The notes under the pieces were generated by a model, which saw only the letters and a program-made list of their open reading frames with translations, was not told the DNA's origin and did not search any database. From contig JAHBVV010000008.1 of assembly GCA_019637335.1 (NCBI GenBank), forward strand, positions 124,001 through 188,000: a stretch of 64,000 bases of DNA, read 5' to 3'. Shown one piece after another: positions 40,101-47,485 of the stretch. Position 1 is the first letter of the stretch; every line of letters starts with the position of its first letter. A program made the position numbers and the translations under genes. The DNA comes from Candidatus Hydrogenedentota bacterium (lineage in GTDB: Bacteria > Hydrogenedentota > Hydrogenedentia > Hydrogenedentales > JAEUWI01).

Positions 40101-40563
40101 GGGCGGCCTCGATTCCGGGCGCGACCTCGTGCGCGGAAAGCGCATCTTTGAGGAGGCCTCCTGCAACCAGTGCCACCAGACCGGCGAGGGCGACGCCCTC
40201 GTGGGGCCGGATCTCGCCGGCGTTCGCGACCGCCTCGACCCCGCCGCGCTTCTCGTGGAAATCCTCGAACCCTCCCACGTCATCAACGACGCTTACAAGT
40301 CCTGGCAGATCGAGATCGAAACCGACGACCTCCTCGCGGAGACCTCCATGGTCGGCCTCATCGCCGAGGAGACGGACGAATATGTCCGCATCGTCGCCAA
40401 TCCGCTTCAGGATGCCGAAGGCGTGAAGATTCCGAAGGATCAGGTCGGCGAACGGACCGCATCGCCCCTCTCGGCCATGCCCACCGGCCTGCTCAACAGC
40501 TACCAGCGCGGGGAAATCCTGGACCTGATGGCCTATCTGCAATCCCTGAAGGCCGCCGAATAG
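37105..40563 (+). CDS. Exported SGNH hydrolase / PVC dehydrogenase / cupredoxin / cytochrome c fusion
   Basis: This 1152-residue protein starts at ATG 37105 (AAGGAG 8 bp upstream) with signal peptide LSFLLALAAFAGAASAPAQ. Residues 25-260 are SGNH-like (FLGNNLADRMQHHGW, GYNESYSRDP, NGVHPNSDGN), but the usual GDS Ser motif is absent. About 330-760 is the PVC-type dehydrogenase propeller (LTLAPGMKANLFASEAQFPE, NPVQMDVDPQGRIWVAAWQT). About 760-840 is HEAT-like. Residues 850-970 form a cupredoxin with His881, Cys947, His952 and Met956 (CTYPGHWTLM), a full type-1 copper set. CNQCH at 1020-1024 is a haem c site. It is a periplasmic electron-transfer oxidoreductase, probably on sugars or polyols; the substrate is unknown. 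A strong terminator follows. Confidence 0.88.
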   Translation: MRFGCRPLSFLLALAAFAGAASAPAQFHFEPGDHIAFLGNNLADRMQHHGWLESYLHSANPDKSLVIRNLGFSGDQVALRPRNENFPSQDFYLRHIGADVIFVFFGYNESYSRDPEKFKSELRAFIDELQANQYNGESAPRIVLFSPIAHENLESPNLPDGNENNLWLSIYTDAMARVAAEKGVGFVDIFAPSRDLYAQSGAPLTINGVHPNSDGNRAIARAILAGLGQPVVEDHIDTIRAAVLEKNWCWFNRYRATDGNDVWGSRSTLTFVDDQTNAEVLQHELVMLDVMTANRDQVVWSAIRGESVPPDDSNVPDPVQVITNFDSRPNGGNGSLDFVPAEKGVETLTLAPGMKANLFASEAQFPELVNPVQMDVDPQGRIWVAAWQTYPKWQPDQPMLDQLLILPDDNRDGVADRAITFDYVHNPTAFTFWNGGVIVASAPNIWFLKDTDGDDKADHREILFSGIDSADTHHAANNFDDGPDGYVYYQRGVFHVSNVETPWSVAHLSGKTGMYRFNPRTFRFAFHADNSPNPHGGDFDYWGYQFATDATSGRAFQVRMDGGGGYEMHELLEKTVRPVPSSGILSSQHFPEENNGNYIILNSIGFLGIKQYTLEYKEDGTVWGTETDDLLVSSDGNFRPADFAIGEDGALYVADWANPLIGHMQHNIRDPSRDHKHGRVYRITVEGRPLEDPAKIHGEPIPALLDVLKHPTNSVRVRARAELSAHPTEAVIAAAAEWIKQFDGTKADDAHHLLEALWLHQQHNVVNEGLLTVLLHSPERHARHAAQRVKYQWEIDGMLGRNDVVDMSHHAHMDHSAEDAVRASQDFRRQAPSPNPKMDGDTLVIHIQTLKEQMKYDRSAFAVGPGMKVRLVFKNPDAMDHNLIMVQPGATAEVAMAAMMLGAEGIAKGWTPESNKILFASEMLSIGEEETIEFVAPTEKAIYEYLCTYPGHWTLMNGKMHVVDDPLKWMADNKATTVTTGGARVFVKEWTAAELKGALGGLDSGRDLVRGKRIFEEASCNQCHQTGEGDALVGPDLAGVRDRLDPAALLVEILEPSHVINDAYKSWQIEIETDDLLAETSMVGLIAEETDEYVRIVANPLQDAEGVKIPKDQVGERTASPLSAMPTGLLNSYQRGEILDLMAYLQSLKAAE

Positions 40564-40608
40564 GGAGGTTTGGCGCCCGGCCTGACCCATCATTCATCGG
40601 AATACGCA

Positions 40609-40642
40609 ACGCGCGCGATCAATCCCGATCGCGCGCGTTTTC
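40609..40642 (+). terminator. Intrinsic terminator after the dehydrogenase fusion gene
   Basis: ACGCGCGCGATC (40609-40620) pairs with GATCGCGCGCGT (40627-40638) and is followed by TTTTCT. Confidence 0.88.
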
Positions 40643-40648
40643 TATTCC

Positions 40649-40956
40649 GTAATTCTTTAGCGGAATGAAGTTGACTTGATTACTCCACGACACAAACCCG
40701 CCCCGCAACGGAAGGGCGGACCAATGGGAGCGCGGGCGGCCCGCCCGCATCGCGCCGAAGGCGCGAATTTGATCAACGGGGGTGGTCCGGGTACAGTCTT
40801 CCTCCCGATCAAATGTGCCGACATTGCGAACACGCTTTGCACCTCCGGTGCATTGCAGGCGGGGACGCCTGCGCTCCCAGCCTTGCGCGCTCTCCTCGTA
40901 GTGTCGCGGCAAGCTAGCAAAAAGACTGGCTCAACTTCAGACGGCTAAAGTATTAC
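40649..40956. mobile_element. Miniature inverted-repeat element, family 2, copy 2 (308 bp)
   Basis: Begins GTAATTCTTTAGCGGAATGA and ends GGCTAAAGTATTAC, aligning with the copies at 36495 and 47102 along their whole length. The inside carries GGGAGCGCGGGCGGCCCGCC and, inverted, GGCGGGGACGCCTGCGCTCC, plus GCGCCGAAGGCGC and GCACCTCCGGTGC hairpins. No convincing target duplication remains. Confidence 0.75.
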
Positions 40957-40966
40957 CATTTCCCAG

Positions 40967-41160
40967 ACGTGCCGCGCGATCGCACCCGAAGGGTGCGTTC
41001 GTGCGCACGTGGCAACAGAAGCCCCACACCTCCAGCATAAACCCACACGCACCCTCACCACCCCAAACGTGCCGCGTGATCGCACCTGAAGGGGGCGTTC
41101 GTGCGCATGCGGCAGCAGGAGCCGGATACCTCCGGCATCAACCCGCACATGGTTCCGGCG
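40967..41160. repeat. Two tandem 100-bp hairpin repeats
   Basis: ACGTGCCGCGCGATCGCACC at 40967 and ACGTGCCGCGTGATCGCACC at 41067 start two successive copies with a period of exactly 100 bp. Each contains a GCACCC-GAA-GGGTGC-type hairpin inside a longer TGCCGC...GTGGCA-type stem. They lie beside the miniature element in the 600-bp gap before the VOC gene. Confidence 0.75.
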
Positions 41161-41166
41161 CGCCCA

Positions 41167-41640
41167 TCAGGGACCCCCGTACGCCGCCTCCAGCGCCGCA
41201 ATATCCAGCCGGTCCATCGCCATGATCGCCTGCATCACGCGGTTACGGCGCGCGGGGTCCGGATCCCGCATCATGCGCCCCACCGCCGCCGGGACCACCT
41301 GCCAGGACAGGCCGTACTTGTCCCGCAGCCAGCCGCAGCGTTGTTTCTCGCCGCCATCCGAGAGGTTCTCCCAGAGATGGTCCACTTCCTCCTGGGTCTC
41401 GCAATGGAGGATGAACGAAACCGCCGGCGAAAACTGAAACATCGGCCCGCCATTGAGCGCCAGGAATTTCTGTCCCTGAAGCGTGAATTCCACCGTAAGT
41501 GCCGTCCCCGCCGGCAACGGCGCGCCCTCGCCATAGCGCACCACCTCGCCAATCTGCGAATCCTCAATAAGGGAGGCGTAAAACGCGACCGCCTCCTCCG
41601 CCTGCGTGTCGAACCACAGGCACGGGGTGATTCCCTGCAT
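41167..41640 (-). CDS. VOC-superfamily (PhnB/DUF899-like glyoxalase fold) protein
   Basis: This 157-residue protein starts at ATG 41640, with AAGGAG 8 bp upstream; ATG 41646 lies too close to that site. The fold signature is GITPCLWFDTQAEEAVAFYA (beta-alpha of the VOC fold), LTVEFTLQGQKFLALNGGPM, FQFSPAVSFILHCETQEEVD and CGWLRDKYGLSWQVVPAAVG. That pattern is the PhnB/3-demethylubiquinone-methyltransferase-like VOC group. The C-terminus (RRNRVMQAIMAMDRLDIAAL) is also typical. Members are often of unknown substrate despite the annotation history. The gene stands alone, divergent from the esterase gene. Confidence 0.92.
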   Translation of the reverse strand: MQGITPCLWFDTQAEEAVAFYASLIEDSQIGEVVRYGEGAPLPAGTALTVEFTLQGQKFLALNGGPMFQFSPAVSFILHCETQEEVDHLWENLSDGGEKQRCGWLRDKYGLSWQVVPAAVGRMMRDPDPARRNRVMQAIMAMDRLDIAALEAAYGGP

Positions 41641-41802
41641 GGTCATGTCTCCTTCATTGTAGGCCACCCTATATCCTGACGACGAACAACGGCTTTCGGA
41701 AAGGACAATTCAACGGGCGTGGGCTGCGGGCATTCGGCAGTCCGTGTTTGATACCGTAGGATAGGCGGAAATCGGAGAATCAGCTGCAGAAGGATACTTT
41801 CG

Positions 41803-42921
41803 ATGAGAAGACTGCCCACAATTGCCACACTGACCGCCCTGGTTGCCGGTATCACCGCCGCGCAACCAAAAGACTTCAATGCCTACCCGGAACACATCAC
41901 GCCCTACCTCCAGCGGATGTTCTCCGATGGCCAGGGCAAGTTTGCCTGGCGCGACAATTACCCCGGCGGCGTCGACGCCTGGCGGAACGAAACGCGGGCG
42001 GCGCTGTCCGACCGGATCGGGCTTGGCGCCATTGCGGCGCAGGCGGGCGCCTTCGAACCGCGCGTGATCCTCAGCCCGCCGGACGACATGGGCGGGTACA
42101 CGCGCCAGCAAGGCGCCATTGAAACCGAGCCCTCCGTGACCGTGGCGTTCTGGCTCCTGAAGCCAAAAGGTGACGGCCCCTATCCGCTCGCGCTCCTCCC
42201 GCACGGCCACGATACGGCCGGCCACGACACGCACATTGGCCTGGCGCGCAGCGACGGACACCGCAAGAAAATCGAAGAAGAAGACCGCGATGTGGCGGTG
42301 CAGGCGGTCGAACGCGGCTTCCTCGCCATTGCCCCCGCCACGCGCGGTATGGCCGCCGGCGGCGTGCCGGATCTCCACGACCGCCACGGCAAACGCGACT
42401 GCCGCGCACAGCAGATGCACTGCCTGCTCGCCGGCCGCACGGCGATGGGCGAGCGTGTCTGGGACATGATGCGCCTGATCGACTGGGCGGCGGCGCGGGA
42501 CGATGTGGACGCCTCCCGGATCCTGGTCATGGGCAACTCGGGCGGCGGCATGGTCACCATCTACACCGCCGCCCTCGACACGCGCGTCACCGTCGCCGTG
42601 CCCTCCTGCTCCTTCTGCGCGCTGGCCAGCCCCTCGGGCTACATCTACCATTGCGACTGCAACCTCGTTCCCGGCCTGCTGGATTTCGGCGACCTGGCGG
42701 ATATCGCCGGGCTGACGTCGCCGCGCGCCATGCTGGCGGTAAATGGACGCGAGGATCCGCTCTTCGACCCGAAGGACGTCGAGCGGGCCGCCGGGCGCAC
42801 GAAAGCCATTTACACCGCCGCCGGCGCCCCCGATCGCTTCGATCACCAATGGGGCCACGCCGGCCACCGCTTCTACAGCGACTTGATGTGGCCCTTCGTG
42901 ATGGCGCATATCGGCGAATAG
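41803..42921 (+). CDS. Exported alpha/beta hydrolase (acetyl-xylan-esterase/dienelactone-hydrolase-like)
   Basis: A 372-residue protein starting at ATG 41803 with an AAGGA site upstream and a signal peptide (LPTIATLTALVAGITAAQ). The alpha/beta hydrolase triad is visible: the nucleophile elbow GNSGGG around residue 246 (ILVMGNSGGGMVTIYTAALD), Asp in NGREDPLFDP, and His in WGHAGHRFYS. PYPLALLPHGHDTAGH gives the oxyanion-strand HGH. It resembles carbohydrate-esterase-like hydrolases of large polysaccharide degraders (xylan or pectin deacetylation), which fits the neighbouring sulfatase and mannosidase. The substrate is inferred only. The PQQ-propeller gene follows on the same strand after 126 bp. 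Confidence 0.85.
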   Translation: MRRLPTIATLTALVAGITAAQPKDFNAYPEHITPYLQRMFSDGQGKFAWRDNYPGGVDAWRNETRAALSDRIGLGAIAAQAGAFEPRVILSPPDDMGGYTRQQGAIETEPSVTVAFWLLKPKGDGPYPLALLPHGHDTAGHDTHIGLARSDGHRKKIEEEDRDVAVQAVERGFLAIAPATRGMAAGGVPDLHDRHGKRDCRAQQMHCLLAGRTAMGERVWDMMRLIDWAAARDDVDASRILVMGNSGGGMVTIYTAALDTRVTVAVPSCSFCALASPSGYIYHCDCNLVPGLLDFGDLADIAGLTSPRAMLAVNGREDPLFDPKDVERAAGRTKAIYTAAGAPDRFDHQWGHAGHRFYSDLMWPFVMAHIGE

Positions 42922-43047
42922 GGGCTGGGCCGCGGCCTGGAAAACCTTGCACCGCCCCCGTGTTCCCGGGCATGCTGATGGCGCAGGCAGCCGTGCTTTC
43001 GCCCGCATGAAGTATGAATCGATACAACCAGAAAACGAGGTGCGCCC

Positions 43048-44358
43048 ATGGACCGACACAAGACCCCCGCCCGCGCCGCGCGCGGCATCACCCGCCGTAC
43101 GCTGCCCGCGCTTGCCCTGATCGCCACCATCGCGCTCGGAGCGGGCGCTTCCGACTGGACCCAGTTCCGCGGCCCCGGACAGGATGGCATTGCGAACGCC
43201 ACCGGCCTCCCCGCCACCTGGGACGACACGGCCAACATCGCCTGGAAGACGCCGCTCCCCGGACCGGGCGGATCCAGCCCAATCGTCGTGGGCGATCGTG
43301 TGTTTCTCACGTCTTATTCGGGCTATGCCGAATCCATCGAGAATCCGGGCAATATGGAGGATCTTATGCGCCACGTGGTCTGCCTGGACCGCGCCACAGG
43401 CAAAGTGATCTGGCAGAAGGATTTCAAGGCGAAGATGCCCGAATCGGCCTATGTTGGCGGCAACAACACCCGCCACGGCTACGCCAGCAGCACCCCAACC
43501 AGCGACGGCGAATCCCTTTTCGTCTTCTTCGGCAAGTCGGGGGTGTTCAGCTTCGATCTGGACGGCAACGAGCGCTGGACCGCGGACGTGGGCGAAGGCA
43601 CGGATGGCTGGGGCTCCGCCACGTCGCCCGTGCTGCACAACAACCTCCTGATCGTGAACGCGGGGGTGGAGAGCGGCGCGCTTATCGCACTGGACAAGGC
43701 CACCGGCCAGGCTGTCTGGCGCGCGGGCGACGTCAGCCGCACCTGGGCCACTCCGGTCCTCGTCGAGGCCGGCGGACGCACCGAGGCGGTCCTGAACCTT
43801 CCCGGAAAAGTCGCCGCGTACGACGCCGAAACCGGCAAAGCGCTTTGGCATTGTGAGGGAATTCCCGACAGCTACGTTTGCCCCTCCGTCATTGCGCACG
43901 ATGGCGTTGTGTACGCCATTGGCGGGCGCCGCAGCCAGGTAATGGCGGTGCGCGCGGGCGGCAGCGGCGACGTGACGGGTTCGCACATTCTCTGGCGCAC
44001 GGAAAAGGGCAACAACGTCACTTCGGCGGTACTCGTGGACAATCATCTCTACTGGTTCCACGAATCCCGCGGCGTGGCTTACTGCGCGAATGCCGCCACG
44101 GGCGAGATCGTGTACGAAGAAAACCTCGAGCCGAGGCCCGGGCTGATTTACGCCTCCATTACGGTGGCGGACGGCAAGCTTTACGCCACCTCGCAGGACA
44201 ACGGAACCTACGTGGTCGCGGCGAAGCCGGAATTCGAGCAAATCGCCGTGAACACCTTCGCCAGCGACTCTTCGCGCGTCAACGCGTCGATCGCGGTGGA
44301 TCGGGGACAGCTCCTGCTGCGGACCGACCGGGCAATCTACTGCATCGGCAACAAATAA
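43048..44358 (+). CDS. Exported PQQ-like beta-propeller protein
   Basis: A 436-residue protein starting at ATG 43048 with CGAGG 7 bp upstream. The N-terminus GITRRTLPALALIATIALGA resembles a Tat or Sec signal, and mature sequence opens SDWTQFRGPGQDGIANATGL, the standard opening of PQQ_2-type propellers in planctomycetes and relatives. Blades repeat G-x-x-V(F/Y)L(T/A) and A-x-x-A-x-T-G-K-x-x-W patterns (LDRATGKVIWQKDFK, LDKATGQAVWRAG, YDAETGKALWHCEG). PQQ-binding residues cannot be confirmed, so a structural or sensor propeller is possible. The gene is convergent with the sulfatase and shares a hairpin terminator. Confidence 0.9.
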   Translation: MDRHKTPARAARGITRRTLPALALIATIALGAGASDWTQFRGPGQDGIANATGLPATWDDTANIAWKTPLPGPGGSSPIVVGDRVFLTSYSGYAESIENPGNMEDLMRHVVCLDRATGKVIWQKDFKAKMPESAYVGGNNTRHGYASSTPTSDGESLFVFFGKSGVFSFDLDGNERWTADVGEGTDGWGSATSPVLHNNLLIVNAGVESGALIALDKATGQAVWRAGDVSRTWATPVLVEAGGRTEAVLNLPGKVAAYDAETGKALWHCEGIPDSYVCPSVIAHDGVVYAIGGRRSQVMAVRAGGSGDVTGSHILWRTEKGNNVTSAVLVDNHLYWFHESRGVAYCANAATGEIVYEENLEPRPGLIYASITVADGKLYATSQDNGTYVVAAKPEFEQIAVNTFASDSSRVNASIAVDRGQLLLRTDRAIYCIGNK

Positions 44359-44380
44359 CCCCTGCACGCAAAAGCATCAG

Positions 44381-44420
44381 CGCGGGCGGACCGGATTCTC
44401 TCCAGTCCGCCCGCGTTTCT
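44381..44420. terminator. Bidirectional terminator between convergent genes
   Basis: CGCGGGCGGAC (44381-44391) pairs with GTCCGCCCGCG (44405-44415), followed by TTTCTC. It lies between the convergent PQQ-propeller and sulfatase genes. Confidence 0.75.
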
Positions 44421-45826
44421 CATAACCCGAAATCCGCGTCGCTCGCGGGAAACCAGCGCGCCAAATCCGCCTTCACCGACGCCAATTCATCCCGGCCCGC
44501 CAGGTTCGTCCACTCCAGCGGATCCGCATCGTGATCGTAGAGCTCCTCGCTGCCGTCGGCATACCGGATATAACGCCACCGCGCGGATCGCGCCGAATGG
44601 TTGCCTCGGCCATAGGTCGTCACCGCCGGGCGTTCCCACGCCGCCGCGGGATCCTCAAGGAGCGGTCGCAGGCTCCGCCCGTCGAGCCCGTCCCGCGCCG
44701 GCAGCCCGCACAAGTCGGTCAGGGTCGGGTAAATGTCGATAAGCCCCACCGGCGTCGCGCAGCGCTGTCCCGCCGGTATGCCCGACCCCGCGAAAATCAT
44801 CCCGTTCTTCGTGGCCTCTTCCCACAGCGCGAACTTGCGCCAGTGCAATTTCTCGCCCAGGTGCCAGCCATGGTCCGACCACAGCACCACCAACGTGTCG
44901 TCCCGGTGCGGGCTCGCGTCCAGCGCGTCCAGCACATGCCCCACCTGCGCATCGGCAAAGCTGATGCTCGCCAGATACCCCTGCACCGCCCGGCGCCACT
45001 GATCGTGTTCCACCACCCGCTTGTGATCCGAGTCCGTCCGCGCCATCGCCCGCCCCGCCGCCGGCACGTCGTCCAGATCGTCCGCCCGCGTCTCCGGCAG
45101 CGTCACCTCGTCCAGCGGATACATATCAAAGTACTTTTTCGGCGCGTACCACGGCAGGTGCGGGCGAAATATCCCGCACGCCAGGAAAAACGGCTGTTCC
45201 CGCGGCTTCGACAGCTCCGCCGACACCCAAGCCGCGACCTGGCCGTCCCCCATGGCCGAATCGTCTACGTCCAGCGGCCCCCAGTCAAAGTGGCGGCTCG
45301 CCGCGCCCCCGCCCTGCCAGGGGATCGAAGGCGGATTCGGGTCATCCGGTTTGCAGGTGTCCTGCGACGGCCAGTATGCCTGCCACGACGCGGGATGCTG
45401 GAAGGGACCATGGTAGATCTTGCCCGCGCCCCGCGCCGAATACCCGTTCGCCATGAAATGCTGCGAAAGCGTGGCCGCCTCCGACAACACCGGGCTCTTC
45501 CGCCAGTCCTGATCGTTCATATAGACGCCCGAACGCGACGGTATGATGCCCGTCATCAGCGCCGCGCGCGACGCATTGCAGAGCGGCGCGGGGCAATACG
45601 TGTGCGTGAACGCCGTGCCCCGCGCGGCAAGCCGGTCCAGGTTCGGCGTCTTCACGTCCGGGTGGCCGCCCTGGTAGCCCGTCCAGTCGTTCAGATCATC
45701 CATGGAAATGAACAGCACATTCCGCGGACGGCCCGCGCCGCCCGAAGCCGCCCCGCCGCCCAACACCAACGCGCCCGCCGCCGCTGACATCAGAAACGCC
45801 CGCCGTGATTGCCCTGGATTGCTCAT
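44420..45826 (-). CDS. Sulfatase with C-x-A-S-R active site (iduronate-2-sulfatase-like)
   Basis: This 468-residue protein starts at ATG 45826, with GAGGAG 6 bp upstream. A twin-arginine signal is present (SRRAFLMSAAAGALVLGG), so it is probably exported folded. Metal-site motif NVLFISMDDLNDWTGYQGGH is near the N-terminus. The formylglycine site reads CNASRAALMTG: Cys is present, but the usual Pro after x is Ala, a C-x-A-x-R variant that anaerobic-type maturases (anSME) can accept. SDHGWHLGEKLHWRKFALWE carries the second metal and substrate Lys/His set. It hydrolyses sulfate esters, probably on algal or host polysaccharides. It is convergent with the PQQ gene. No maturase gene was found in the window. 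Confidence 0.9.
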   Translation of the reverse strand: MSNPGQSRRAFLMSAAAGALVLGGGAASGGAGRPRNVLFISMDDLNDWTGYQGGHPDVKTPNLDRLAARGTAFTHTYCPAPLCNASRAALMTGIIPSRSGVYMNDQDWRKSPVLSEAATLSQHFMANGYSARGAGKIYHGPFQHPASWQAYWPSQDTCKPDDPNPPSIPWQGGGAASRHFDWGPLDVDDSAMGDGQVAAWVSAELSKPREQPFFLACGIFRPHLPWYAPKKYFDMYPLDEVTLPETRADDLDDVPAAGRAMARTDSDHKRVVEHDQWRRAVQGYLASISFADAQVGHVLDALDASPHRDDTLVVLWSDHGWHLGEKLHWRKFALWEEATKNGMIFAGSGIPAGQRCATPVGLIDIYPTLTDLCGLPARDGLDGRSLRPLLEDPAAAWERPAVTTYGRGNHSARSARWRYIRYADGSEELYDHDADPLEWTNLAGRDELASVKADLARWFPASDADFGL

Positions 45827-45878
45827 ATCGTTCTCCTCGCCCGCTTACATTGCTGAAACGCAGTCATTCCGCGGCAAA

Positions 45879-45940
45879 TGTAGGATAGCCGTCCCGGCTG
45901 TCCACGGCGCCGAAAGGCGCGACTTCGCCATCCTACCACA
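45879..45940. repeat. Palindromic TAGGAT/ATCCTA repeat upstream of the nucleoside hydrolase gene
   Basis: TGTAGGATAGCCGTCCCGGC on the left and CGACTTCGCCATCCTACCA on the right pair at their outer ends around smaller GGCGCCGAAAGGCGC hairpins. It lies between divergent sulfatase and nucleoside hydrolase genes and could be a repeat or a regulatory stem. Confidence 0.45.
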
Positions 45941-46032
45941 ACCCATCCGCGCGTTGATCCCGCCCCGTTCCGCGCTATACGCTGTATGCCATCATGAACT
46001 CCGTCCAAGCGACAACCACAAGAGGAAGTACC

Positions 46033-47043
46033 ATGCTCCACTTCGCACTCTGCGGACTCCTGGCCCTCGGCGCCATCGACAACAAACCCGAGCCCAAGCC
46101 CCCCGTCAAGCTCATCTACGACACCGACATGGGCAACGATGTCGACGACGCCCTCGCCCTCGGCGTCATCCACGCCCTGCAGGATCGCGGCGAATGCGAG
46201 CTCCTCGCGGTTACAGTCACCAAGGACGAGCCGATGTCCGCACCCTTCATAGACGCCGTCAACACCTTCTACGGCCGCCCCGATATTCCGATTGGTGTTG
46301 TGAAGGACGGCCCCACGCGCCAGCCCAGCAAGTTTACGCCCATCGCGAAGTATGAGGAAAACGGCGCCCTCAAATACCCCCACGACCTCGCCAGCGGCGA
46401 CGACGCGCCCGACGCCACCATGCTGCTGCGCCGCATCCTCGCCGCCCAGCCCGACGGCTCCGCCGTCATCGTCCAGGTCGGCTTCTCCACCAACCTCTCC
46501 CGACTCCTCCAGAGCGAAGGCGACGACTACTCCCCCCTCGACGGCAAAGAGCTCGCCGCGCGCAAGGTCAGGTTCATCTCCGTCATGGCCGGCGCCTTCA
46601 AACCCTTCAACGGCCAGCCCCACCCCGAATACAACGTCGTCAAAGACATCCCCGCCGCCCAGCATCTTACGAAGGAATGGCCCACGCCGATTATCTACAG
46701 CGGATTCGAGATCGGCATCGAGACCGCCCTCTACCAGGACAGCCTCAAGTTCGACTACAACTACCGCAAAGATCACATTCTCGACGTCGCATACCACCAC
46801 TACCACGATCAGTACCGCGACCAGCCCTCCTGGGACCTCACCAGCGTCCTGTACGCCGTCCGACCCGACCGCGGCTACTTCGATCTCTCCGTGAAGGGCC
46901 ACGTCCACTACGACGACGAAGGCTACACGTTCTTCCGCGAGCACCCCGAAGGCAAACACCAGTACCTCATTGCGAGCCCCGGCCAGGCCGAGCGCGTCAA
47001 AGAGGGCCTCGCCAACCTCGCCAGCCAGCCACCCGCCAAGTGA
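46033..47043 (+). CDS. Exported nucleoside hydrolase (IUNH family)
   Basis: A 336-residue protein starting at ATG 46033, with GAGGA 7 bp upstream and a short signal peptide (LHFALCGLLALGA). KLIYDTDMGNDVDDALALGV is the canonical D-x-D-x-x-x-D-D calcium site of inosine-uridine nucleoside hydrolases, which cleave the N-glycosidic bond of nucleosides. VGFSTNLSRLLQSEG matches the G-x-x-TNL segment, and the tail DLTSVLYAVRPDRGYF matches the D-x-x-A ligand helix. Export suggests scavenging of extracellular nucleosides, a possible partner to the CNT transporter at 10.8 kb, though far apart. A terminator follows the stop codon. Confidence 0.92.
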   Translation: MLHFALCGLLALGAIDNKPEPKPPVKLIYDTDMGNDVDDALALGVIHALQDRGECELLAVTVTKDEPMSAPFIDAVNTFYGRPDIPIGVVKDGPTRQPSKFTPIAKYEENGALKYPHDLASGDDAPDATMLLRRILAAQPDGSAVIVQVGFSTNLSRLLQSEGDDYSPLDGKELAARKVRFISVMAGAFKPFNGQPHPEYNVVKDIPAAQHLTKEWPTPIIYSGFEIGIETALYQDSLKFDYNYRKDHILDVAYHHYHDQYRDQPSWDLTSVLYAVRPDRGYFDLSVKGHVHYDDEGYTFFREHPEGKHQYLIASPGQAERVKEGLANLASQPPAK

Positions 47044-47054
47044 ACAACCCCGCG

Positions 47055-47093
47055 CCCCCGGGCCGCGCGAACAGCCGCCGGTCCGGGGGTTTT
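47055..47093 (+). terminator. Terminator after the nucleoside hydrolase gene
   Basis: CCCCCGGGCC (47055-47064) pairs with GGTCCGGGGG (47080-47089) with one imperfect pair, followed by TTTTGATTTTC. Confidence 0.78.
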
Positions 47094-47101
47094 GATTTTC
47101 G

Positions 47102-47429
47102 GTAACTATTTAGCGGAATGAAGCTGGCTTGATTCCTCGACGATACAATCCGCGCCTCAACGGAAGTGGGGACGAATGGGAGCGCGGGCGGCCCGCCCGC
47201 AACGCGCCGGAGGCGCGAGTCTGTTAAACAGCGGTAGTCCGGGTCCGATTGTCTCGCCGATCAAGTGTGCCGATATTGCAAACACGCCATGCACCTCCGG
47301 TGCATTGCAGGCGGGGACGCCCTCCTGCGGCGCGTCTTCGACCTGCGCTCCCAGCCTTGCGCGCTCTCGTCGTAGGATCGCGGCATGACAAGAATGGGCT
47401 GGCGCTACTTCAAACGGCTAAGGTGTTAC
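47102..47429. mobile_element. Miniature inverted-repeat element, family 2, copy 3 (328 bp)
   Basis: Begins GTAACTATTTAGCGGAATGA and ends GGCTAAGGTGTTAC. Flanking 8-mers GATTTTCG (left) and GGATTTCG (right) agree at six of eight positions, consistent with a decayed target duplication. Compared with the copy at 40649, it has an insertion in the right-hand stem (around 47321-47349). No gene lies in 47044-47485. Confidence 0.75.
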
Positions 47430-47485
47430 GGATTTCGAGGCGCCGGCCCGGCGGGATGTCCAGCGTGCTGGAGGAGATGGTGGGG

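Noticed and set aside
36898-40593. Long antisense reading frame opposite the dehydrogenase fusion gene
   Set aside because: It lacks any recognisable motif, is His/Gly/Val-rich as expected of a complementary frame in GC-rich DNA, and the plus-strand frame shows clear domains.
40967-41160. CRISPR-like repeats
   Set aside because: Only two 100-bp units, each a hairpin, with no spacers and no cas genes nearby.
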